A DNA stretch of 5,037 bases, taken from Candidatus Omnitrophota bacterium. GTDB taxonomy: Bacteria > Omnitrophota > Gorgyraeia > Zapsychrales > Zapsychraceae. Below are positions 1 to 5,037 of this stretch, piece by piece. The notes under the pieces are model-generated. The model was not told the DNA's origin. It worked only from the letters and a program-made list of their open reading frames with translations, and searched no databases. Position 1 is the stretch's first letter; each line of letters opens with the position of its first letter. The stretch is from positions 1 through 5,037 of the forward strand of contig JAGYNW010000166.1 in the NCBI GenBank assembly GCA_018399915.1, in the 5' to 3' direction. A program made the translations under genes and the position numbers.

Positions 1-21
1 TAGAGAAATATTGGAAAAAAG

Positions 22-49
22 TTTACAAAAGTTAATATTCAGATAATAT
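22..49 (+). promoter_or_regulatory. Tentative sigma70-type promoter for the operon
   Basis: TTTACA at 22-27 matches the -35 consensus at five of six positions. It is followed after 16 nt by TAATAT at 44-49, a four-of-six match to the -10 box; an overlapping GATAAT at 42-47 is a better -10 but leaves only 14 nt of spacing. A second pairing, TTGGAA (11-16) with TAATAT (33-38), is also possible. Such AT-rich DNA produces matches by chance, so this is only a candidate. Its support is its position directly ahead of the first gene of a same-strand cluster. The operon could equally begin upstream of the window. Confidence 0.25.
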
Positions 50-81
50 GAAGAAAAATGTGAAGTTATTATTATATATAT

Positions 82-99
82 AAATATTATTTAATATTT
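82..99. repeat. Perfect 8-bp A/T-only inverted repeat in the leader
   Basis: AAATATTA (82-89) and TAATATTT (92-99) are exact reverse complements separated by TT. The repeat lies inside a 34-nt stretch without any G or C (66-99) and ends 6 nt before the Shine-Dalgarno of the first gene. It could be a dyad operator for a regulator that binds AT-rich DNA, or a weak RNA hairpin near the ribosome site. It could also be chance, because A/T-only DNA readily forms palindromes. It is not a convincing terminator: there is no GC stem and no following U-tract. Confidence 0.45.
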
Positions 100-105
100 G
101 TCGTT

Positions 106-111
106 AAAGGA
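106..111 (+). promoter_or_regulatory. Ribosome binding site of the GT2 gene
   Basis: AAAGGA lies 6 nt before the ATG at 118, a normal Shine-Dalgarno spacing. It supports that ATG as the start. The same AAAGGA core recurs before the GT4 gene, so the organism appears to use canonical anti-SD pairing. Confidence 0.75.
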
Positions 112-117
112 TAGGCT

Positions 118-1074
118 ATGAAACTGATAATCCAGATCCCTTGCTTGAATGAAGAAGAAAGCTTACCCAAGACTCTGCAAGACCTGCCTCAAAATATCGA
201 AGGCATCGATACTATTGAAATTCTGATCATTGATGATGGAAGCACTGACAGGACCTCGGAGGTGGCGAAAGAGAAGGGGGTTCATCATCTTGTGCGCATG
301 ACTAAAAGAAAAGGGCTTGCTTATGTTTTTCACACCGGCCTTGACGCCTCCTTAAAAAAAGGCGCGGATATCATCGTCAACACCGATGCTGACGGCCAGT
401 ATAAAGGTGAAGATATCCCGCGTTTAGTCAAACCTATCGTGGACGGTAAAGCGGATATCGTTATCGGTAACCGGAACATCGAGGAAGTCAAGCAATTTTC
501 CTGGCTCAAGAAAAAGCTCCAACGCCTGGGATCATATGTGGTGCGCATCTTATCCGGTTCGGATATCCCGGACGCGACCACCGGGTTCAGGGCTTACAGC
601 CGTGAAGCAGCCCTGAGGATCAATATTATTTCTGATTACACCTATACCCTGGAAAGCATCATTCAGGCAGGCCACAAAAATTTAGCCATAGAAAATATTA
701 CGATCAATACAAATCGTGTCGATCGTCCTTCGCGCTTATTTAAAAGCATTCCTGAATATATTAAACGTTCTCTTGTAACCATGGTCCGTGTTTGGGCGAT
801 GTTTAATCCTTTAAGGCTGTTTATGAACCTTGGGATCATTTCCTTATGTGTTGGGATTGTTATCTCCAGCCGTTTCCTTTTCACGTATTTAATGTACGGC
901 GCCGCAGGAAAGATTCAATCCCTGATTTTGGCGGCGATCTTTTTGATCGTTGGTTTCCAATTACTGATCATCGGGCTGGTCACAGACCTTATTTCCGCGA
1001 ACCGGAGATTGATTGAAGATGTTCTTTTGCGTGTCAAAAAAATTGAGCTCCGTCAAAAACATATCGAAAATTGA
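118..1074 (+). CDS. Membrane-anchored GT2 glycosyltransferase (DPM-synthase-like)
   Basis: This is a 318-aa glycosyltransferase with a GT-A catalytic domain (about residues 1-225) followed by two hydrophobic segments (about 232-257 and 267-291). Visible motifs are the N-terminal IPCLNEE (7-13), the nucleotide-binding DDGSTD (39-44), the metal-binding DADGQY (D90 and D92), GNR (117-119) and DATTGFRAYSREA (152-164). The SIPEYIKRS stretch (210-218) and the C-terminal DLISANRRLIED (290-301) are typical of GT2 proteins resembling dolichol/polyprenyl-phosphate mannose synthase. Family knowledge suggests transfer of a hexose from a nucleotide sugar at the cytoplasmic face of the membrane, often to a polyprenyl phosphate; donor and acceptor cannot be read from the sequence. 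It is the first gene in the window, with a good Shine-Dalgarno and an AT-rich leader. The QxxRW motif of processive GT2 synthases is absent, so single-sugar transfer is more likely than polymer synthesis. Confidence 0.92.
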   Translation: MKLIIQIPCLNEEESLPKTLQDLPQNIEGIDTIEILIIDDGSTDRTSEVAKEKGVHHLVRMTKRKGLAYVFHTGLDASLKKGADIIVNTDADGQYKGEDIPRLVKPIVDGKADIVIGNRNIEEVKQFSWLKKKLQRLGSYVVRILSGSDIPDATTGFRAYSREAALRINIISDYTYTLESIIQAGHKNLAIENITINTNRVDRPSRLFKSIPEYIKRSLVTMVRVWAMFNPLRLFMNLGIISLCVGIVISSRFLFTYLMYGAAGKIQSLILAAIFLIVGFQLLIIGLVTDLISANRRLIEDVLLRVKKIELRQKHIEN

Positions 1075-1114
1075 TCCCAGAAAAAAATCCAAAACTATTA
1101 TCAAGTAACTTAAA

Positions 1115-2209
1115 ATGAACTTTATCGACCTAAAAAAACAATACCTGGCTTACCAGGAAGAAATAGACGCACAGATGCAAGAAGTGGTTTCCTCCTGTGC
1201 ATTCATCATGAGCCCTAAAGTTGTAGAGATCGAGTCAAAACTGGCAGAATTTACCCATGCCAAATTTGCCTTATCCTGTTCTTCGGGAACCGACGCGCTT
1301 TTATTGGCGCTAATGGCCCATGGCATACAACCCAAAGATGAGATCATCACTACCCCATTTACATTCATTGCTTCCAGTGAGGTTATTTCTTTCTTAGGCG
1401 CTAAACCAGTTTTCGTTGATATCGATCCCGGAACTTATAATATTGATCCTTCGCATATCGCGCGGGCGATCACAACGAAAACTAAAGGTATTTTGGCTGT
1501 AGATATTTTCGGTCAATGCGCGGATTATGATGCCATTGAGAAAATCGCCGAAGAAAACAAACTTTTTGTTATTGAAGACGCTGCGCAGTCTTTAGGCGCC
1601 CGATATAAAAACCGGCCAGCTGGTTGTTTAGCCGGAACCGCCTGCACATCATTTTTCCCGGCAAAACCTTTAGGCTGTTACGGGGATGGCGGCATGGTAT
1701 TTACCGATAACGCCTCTTTGTACAACATAATGAAATCCATTCGCACACACGGGGAAGGGAATGACCGCTATGAACATATCCGGGTAGGGATCAACGCGCG
1801 CTTCGATTCTTTGCAAGCAGCTGTATTGCTGGCAAAACTCCCACATTTCCCTGAAGAAATCGCTAAACGTCAGACCATTGCCCAATGCTATGATGAACAA
1901 CTGCATAAGTATGTTACAACACCCAGCGTCCTTGATCATAATTTATCTGTTTACGCGCAATACTCCATCCAAGTGAATGACCGCGATAGTCTGCAAGCGC
2001 ATCTCAGAAAAAAGGATATCCCCACAGCGATCCACTATCCCAAACCACTACACATGCAAAAAGCCTTTAAGCCTTTAGGCTATGCGGACACGGATTTCCC
2101 TGTGGCTTTAGCTGTTTCGCAAAACATCATTTCTTTACCTATGCACCCGTTTTTGACCTCAGAGGAACAAGAAAAGATAATCAAAGCCGTCATTTCATTC
2201 TATAACTGA
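1115..2209 (+). CDS. wbpE-like: WbpE-like PLP-dependent sugar-nucleotide aminotransferase
   Basis: This is a 364-aa, full-length member of the DegT/DnrJ/EryC1/StrS family (fold-type I PLP enzymes). Visible features are SSGTDAL (56-62, phosphate-binding loop), EDAAQS (154-159; D155 pairs with the PLP ring nitrogen, Q158 stacks), S179, and K184 in FFPAKPLGCYGDGG as the Schiff-base lysine. N227 and R229 lie in HIRVGINARFDSLQAA, and H307-Y308 in the AIHYPKPLH segment. From memory of Pseudomonas WbpE, the order and wording of these motifs match it unusually well, from the FIDLK start to the SLPMHP end. WbpE uses glutamate to aminate UDP-3-keto-GlcNAcA to UDP-GlcNAc3NA, a precursor of 2,3-diacetamido uronic acids in O-antigen. 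That substrate is inferred here. The ATG is the first start after an in-frame TAA (1106-1108) and gives the expected N-terminus, but no clear Shine-Dalgarno precedes it. The gap to the GT2 gene is 40 nt, so coexpression is likely. Confidence 0.93.
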   Translation: MNFIDLKKQYLAYQEEIDAQMQEVVSSCAFIMSPKVVEIESKLAEFTHAKFALSCSSGTDALLLALMAHGIQPKDEIITTPFTFIASSEVISFLGAKPVFVDIDPGTYNIDPSHIARAITTKTKGILAVDIFGQCADYDAIEKIAEENKLFVIEDAAQSLGARYKNRPAGCLAGTACTSFFPAKPLGCYGDGGMVFTDNASLYNIMKSIRTHGEGNDRYEHIRVGINARFDSLQAAVLLAKLPHFPEEIAKRQTIAQCYDEQLHKYVTTPSVLDHNLSVYAQYSIQVNDRDSLQAHLRKKDIPTAIHYPKPLHMQKAFKPLGYADTDFPVALAVSQNIISLPMHPFLTSEEQEKIIKAVISFYN

Positions 2210-2220
2210 CACTAGGCTCT

Positions 2221-2226
2221 AAAGGA
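2221..2226 (+). promoter_or_regulatory. Ribosome binding site that decides the GT4 start
   Basis: AAAGGA sits 8 nt before the ATG at 2235. In-frame ATGs also occur at 2247 and 2262 (Met5 and Met10), the last just before the conserved-looking ISTLPP stretch. The Shine-Dalgarno spacing favours the first ATG. Confidence 0.7.
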
Positions 2227-2234
2227 TCCGCGTT

Positions 2235-3368
2235 ATGCCTAATACCATGCCACACATTACCATGATCAGCACTTTACCTCCCATAACCGGCCTGAGTCCT
2301 TATACCAAAGGCTTGGTCGCTGAGCTCTCGCAGTACACGCATATTGAATTTCTCGGATTTAATCATATCTACCCAAAATTTTTATATCCCGGTAAAATGC
2401 AAGATGAAAGCGCCACCGGCCTTGAAGAACACAAGCAATTAAACATTCGCAACGTATTAAACTGGTATAATCCCATCGGTTGGGTCATCGAAGCTTTTCG
2501 TATCAACACACCTATCGTCCATGCCCAATGGTGGAGTTATCCGCTCGCCTTTTTATACATGGTTATCCTTGGGATCTGTAAACTCCGGGGCAAGAAGATC
2601 ATCCTGACTGTCCATAACGTTTTGCCGCATGAGAAAAATCCCATTAAGATTTTGCTCAATAAATCGGTCTTTTTTCTGGGTGATAAATATATTGTTCATA
2701 CAGAATCAAACAAAAAAGAGCTGCAAGGACTGATCAAAAACAGACCTATTCACGTGGTCAAACACGGACTTATCGAAAACCCTTTGCGCGGGATAACTAA
2801 ACAGGAGGCACGCGCGCTTTTAAAAATAGCGCCTGAGGAAAAAATCCTTTTATGCTTTGGGCATATCCGTGATTATAAGGGTTTAGATATCGCTCTACGA
2901 TCTCTGGCACTTATCAAAAACGAATCCGTAAAACTGCTCATCGCAGGGAAGTGTTGGGAAGAGTGGGGGAAATACGATCAATTGATCAAACATCTCAACC
3001 TTAGCGAAAGGGTTTTGCTAAAGATCGGTTTTATCGCAACCGATGAGATCGAACCCATCTTCAAAGCTTCTGATATCATTTTACTGCCATATAAACATTT
3101 CAACTCACAAAGTGGGGTTGGGGCGTTGATCTTACCATTTCATATTCCTTTGATCGTTTCTGATACCGGCGGATTAACGGATTATGTTCTGGATGAGGCC
3201 TGTATAACAAAACCCGGGGATCATAAGGACTTGGCGCAAAAAACTATCCGCATCTTGCAGGACAAGAAATTATACAAAAAACTCATCGATGACTGCTATC
3301 TTGTGCAAAAAGATTTAAGCTGGAAAACCATCGCTAAACAAACGATAGAAGAGGTTTATAAAAGATAA
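2235..3368 (+). CDS. GT4 family glycosyltransferase (GT-B fold)
   Basis: This 377-aa protein has the normal length of a GT4 retaining glycosyltransferase. The N-terminal acceptor domain (about 1-185) has a glycine-rich loop region, PPITGLSPYTKGL (15-27), a VHAQWW segment (95-100) and TVHNVLPHE (125-133). The hinge region carries KHGL (176-179). The C-terminal donor domain begins with LLCFGHIRDYKGLDIAL (205-221), whose R212 and K215 sit where GT4 enzymes contact the donor phosphates. It continues through LLIAGK (234-239) and LLPYKHFNSQSG (283-294) to VSDTGGLTDYV (308-318). Neither glutamate of the classical E-x7-E signature is visible; the Q-S-G version found in some GT4 branches is there instead. 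No transmembrane segment or signal peptide is obvious, apart from a hydrophobic patch around 102-115 that may mediate membrane contact. It probably adds one sugar to a lipid-linked glycan in the cytoplasm; the sugar is unknown. Its stop codon directly abuts the next start (TAAATG). Confidence 0.9.
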   Translation: MPNTMPHITMISTLPPITGLSPYTKGLVAELSQYTHIEFLGFNHIYPKFLYPGKMQDESATGLEEHKQLNIRNVLNWYNPIGWVIEAFRINTPIVHAQWWSYPLAFLYMVILGICKLRGKKIILTVHNVLPHEKNPIKILLNKSVFFLGDKYIVHTESNKKELQGLIKNRPIHVVKHGLIENPLRGITKQEARALLKIAPEEKILLCFGHIRDYKGLDIALRSLALIKNESVKLLIAGKCWEEWGKYDQLIKHLNLSERVLLKIGFIATDEIEPIFKASDIILLPYKHFNSQSGVGALILPFHIPLIVSDTGGLTDYVLDEACITKPGDHKDLAQKTIRILQDKKLYKKLIDDCYLVQKDLSWKTIAKQTIEEVYKR

Positions 3369-4364
3369 ATGAACATTCTGATTACCGGGGCAACCGGATT
3401 TATCGGCTCCTATCTTACAAAAAAACTTTTGGAAAAAGGCCATTACTGCCGCTGCCTGGTCCGCGATCAAAACAAAGCCGAACGCCTGTTCGGTCATTCC
3501 GACAGGCTCCAATACCGCGTTGGGGACATTACCGATAAGGCGACTCTCCAAGGGATAGCGAAAGATATTGATATTGTTTATCATTTAGCCGCATTAATGG
3601 GACATGACCGCCCTTCGCCCCAGGCTTTGGCAAAATTTCAAAAAGTCAATGTCGAAGGGTTTGTTAATATCATTGAAGTATGCCGCCCGCACGATACAAT
3701 AAAGAATATTTTTCATTTAAGTAGCACCGCCAGCTATGGTATCCTTAAAAGCCATATCATCGATGAAAGAACAGAGTGCCATCCATACACGCCTTATCAA
3801 ATTTCCAAACACGAGGCTGATAAGCAAGCGCAACAATATGCCCAACAAGGGCTTCCGGTCACAATCATACGCCCCTGTATGATCTATGGACCCGGATTCC
3901 AAGGAGATTTTTTGACCATGGCCAAGATCGCGAAAAAAGGTATTTATCCCAAATTCGGCCTCGGCAAAAATTTGGCGCCGTCATTGTTCATTACAGACCT
4001 GATTGACGCGCTTCTTCTGGCCATGGACCATGCCGAAGCAGGTCAAACATATTTAATAGGACCGGAAACTTCTAACAGCCAACAGGAAATTGTCACAATC
4101 ATGAGTCGCTTTTATAATAAAAAGATCATTTCTCTATATGTCCCGATTTTTCTGGCTAAATTCCTGGCCGTTGTTCAAGAGACATTTTTCACTATTCTTA
4201 GAAAAAAACCGATAGTAACCACTAGAAATATTGCCTCAATCACCTTTGACCGGATTTTGAACATATCCAAAGCTAAATCTGATTTGGGTTACATTCCCCG
4301 TGTTCCCCTGGAGGAAGGATTACTGCAAACGCTTCAATGGTATCAAAAGGAGAAATTGATTTGA
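3369..4364 (+). CDS. NAD-dependent epimerase/dehydratase (extended SDR)
   Basis: This 331-aa protein is a typical extended short-chain dehydrogenase acting on nucleotide sugars. The Rossmann nucleotide loop is GATGFIG (7-13), followed by R32 after the second strand, GDITD (52-56), and HLAA (72-75). The catalytic set is S119/T120 in LSST plus Y143 and K147 in YQISK. RPCMIYGPG (168-176) and LFITDLIDALLLAM (206-219) are standard for the substrate-binding half, and GYIPRVPLEEGLLQTLQWY (307-325) is the usual C-terminal signature. It could be a 4-epimerase, dehydratase or reductase; the sequence does not decide. A hydrophobic run at about 254-277 falls in the variable C-terminal domain and may bind substrate or touch the membrane. 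Spacing from the GT4 gene is zero. The nearest Shine-Dalgarno-like element, GAGG at 3351-3354, is 14 nt away, so translation is probably coupled to the upstream gene. The end overlaps the next start by 4 nt. Confidence 0.9.
   Translation: MNILITGATGFIGSYLTKKLLEKGHYCRCLVRDQNKAERLFGHSDRLQYRVGDITDKATLQGIAKDIDIVYHLAALMGHDRPSPQALAKFQKVNVEGFVNIIEVCRPHDTIKNIFHLSSTASYGILKSHIIDERTECHPYTPYQISKHEADKQAQQYAQQGLPVTIIRPCMIYGPGFQGDFLTMAKIAKKGIYPKFGLGKNLAPSLFITDLIDALLLAMDHAEAGQTYLIGPETSNSQQEIVTIMSRFYNKKIISLYVPIFLAKFLAVVQETFFTILRKKPIVTTRNIASITFDRILNISKAKSDLGYIPRVPLEEGLLQTLQWYQKEKLI
4345..4353 (+). promoter_or_regulatory. Strong ribosome binding site inside the epimerase end
   Basis: AAAAGGAGA is the best Shine-Dalgarno in the window and lies 7 nt before TTG at 4361. 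It decides a non-ATG start: no ATG occurs nearby in that frame, and the next in-frame ATG (codon 41) falls inside the SAM-binding region. Confidence 0.8.
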
Positions 4365-5037
4365 AAAAGATATCTGATCAAAAAGAGACCGAAGTTTTTG
4401 GCGTGAATTATGAACGGTTTTCTTTAGGCAAAGAACTTGAAAAACTTACCCGCGAGCTCAATATTCACACTGTCTGTGAAATGCCGGCGCACGGAGCTAA
4501 AGCTGCGCCTTCTCTGTATTCTCTGGATTTCGCCCTTAGCGGATGTAAGACCACACTGATCAATGGAAAAAAAGAGGCCTTGGCGTGTTACGAAAATTTC
4601 GGCGTTGCCGATAATGTTCTTTTTCATGATATCGAAAACCTTGAACATATCGATAAACCGGATGCTTCTTTTGACTTTGTCTGGAATTTTGCTTTTTTGC
4701 CTATATATCCCGATAAAGACGCTTTATTAACAGAAATGATCCGACTTTCTAAAAAATATGTGGCTATCTTTTCCGTCAATAACCGCAATATCGGATTTTA
4801 TCTGCATAAATTCGCCCACTACATCAATAAAATCCCTTGGACTCATGGTGATATCCGTTTTAACAGTCCGGGATTTTTAAAGAAATTCTTTGTAGACAAA
4901 GGCCTTCGCAATATTCGTGTCGGTGTCGTCGATTGTCCTGTATGGCCTGATTCCGTGGGCTTTCGCGATATCCGTCTTCACCGGAATCCAATGAATTTTG
5001 AAGATTTAACGTGGGATGTTCCCTACATTAATTATCG
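4361..5037 (+). CDS. SAM-methyltransferase-like protein, 3' end cut by window
   Basis: An uninterrupted frame runs from TTG at 4361 to the window edge: 225 codons plus two bases, with no stop reached. The start overlaps the epimerase stop as TTGA and has an excellent Shine-Dalgarno, so coupled translation is very likely. The fold pattern resembles a class I (Rossmann) SAM-dependent methyltransferase of the Methyltransf_11 kind. A strand with an acidic residue and glycine stands at the motif I position (VCEMPAHGAK, 38-47), then TTLING (64-69), VLFHDIENLE (86-95), and the strand DASFDFVWNFAFL (101-113). A helix and the strand YVAIFSV (133-139) follow. The glycine-rich GxGxG of motif I is not visible, and N68 stands where the ribose-binding acid is usual, so SAM binding is inferred only from overall pattern. 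If active, it may methylate a sugar or the glycan end; a non-catalytic relative is possible. No signal peptide or membrane segment is visible in the part present. Confidence 0.75.
   Translation, partial: MKKISDQKETEVFGVNYERFSLGKELEKLTRELNIHTVCEMPAHGAKAAPSLYSLDFALSGCKTTLINGKKEALACYENFGVADNVLFHDIENLEHIDKPDASFDFVWNFAFLPIYPDKDALLTEMIRLSKKYVAIFSVNNRNIGFYLHKFAHYINKIPWTHGDIRFNSPGFLKKFFVDKGLRNIRVGVVDCPVWPDSVGFRDIRLHRNPMNFEDLTWDVPYINY

Noticed and set aside
48..83. Eleven-codon open frame starting MKKNVKLL ahead of the GT2 gene
   Set aside because: No Shine-Dalgarno, no run of regulatory codons and no alternative hairpins, so there is no support for a leader peptide. A/T-rich DNA gives such short frames by chance.
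352..360. TTAAAAAAA run as a possible frameshift-slippery site
   Set aside because: The zero frame continues into the conserved DADGQY motif, no downstream stem was evident, and a shifted product would serve no visible purpose.
1075..1114. Possible terminator or promoter in the 40-nt gap between the GT2 and aminotransferase genes
   Set aside because: No GC-rich stem followed by a T-tract, and no credible -35/-10 pair; the gap is A-rich and short, consistent with cotranscription.
2061..2080. Tandem AAGCCTTT repeat followed by a GCCTTTAGGC near-palindrome
   Set aside because: Lies within the aminotransferase coding sequence (KAFKPLG); only two copies, with no sign of a mobile element or expansion.
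330..4648. Reverse-strand open frames (for example 330-581, 663-884, 1670-1939, 3315-3584, 4424-4648)
   Set aside because: Each lies opposite a strongly supported + strand gene with recognised motifs, and the translations show no recognisable domain; they are antisense shadows.
1..5037. CRISPR arrays, tRNA or rRNA genes, insertion sequences, toxin-antitoxin or defence genes
   Set aside because: No spaced direct repeats, no tRNA- or rRNA-like sequence, no transposase motifs and no terminal inverted repeats were seen; coding is dense with glycan biosynthesis genes.

Overview
The window reads as the inside of a bacterial surface-glycan (O-antigen, capsule or exopolysaccharide type) biosynthesis operon. 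All five genes lie on the + strand, with gaps that shrink downstream: 40 nt, 25 nt, 0 nt, then a 4-nt overlap. I see no terminator or internal promoter between them, so they are probably cotranscribed. Coding DNA is of moderate GC. The first ~110 bases are extremely AT-rich (19 G/C in bases 1-110 by my count). The host looks like a bacterium that makes sugar-nucleotide-derived glycans; the gene style would fit an uncultured environmental lineage, but the sequence alone does not fix the phylum.

Layout: 1-117 is an AT-rich leader holding a tentative promoter, an all-A/T inverted repeat and a clear Shine-Dalgarno. 118-1074 is a membrane-anchored GT2 glycosyltransferase of the dolichol-phosphate-mannose-synthase-like type. 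1115-2209 is a DegT/DnrJ/EryC1/StrS sugar aminotransferase that closely resembles WbpE. 2235-3368 is a GT4 glycosyltransferase. 3369-4364 is an extended-SDR NAD-dependent epimerase/dehydratase. 4361 to the window end is a 3'-truncated class I SAM-methyltransferase-like gene that starts with TTG inside the epimerase stop and is easily missed.

Inferred joint role: the aminotransferase makes a 3-amino sugar nucleotide (probably UDP-GlcNAc3NA, precursor of a 2,3-diacetamido uronic acid), the SDR makes or modifies another sugar nucleotide, the GT4 and GT2 enzymes transfer sugars to the growing glycan or to a polyprenyl phosphate carrier, and the last gene may methylate the product. The partner enzymes expected for the diacetamido-uronate pathway (6-dehydrogenase, 3-dehydrogenase, N-acetyltransferase) and any flippase or polymerase are not in the window and would have to lie elsewhere.

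I did not find a clearly new biological system. The points most worth a second look are the degenerate SAM pocket of the last gene, the specific WbpE-type signature, and the A/T-only inverted repeat upstream of the first gene.
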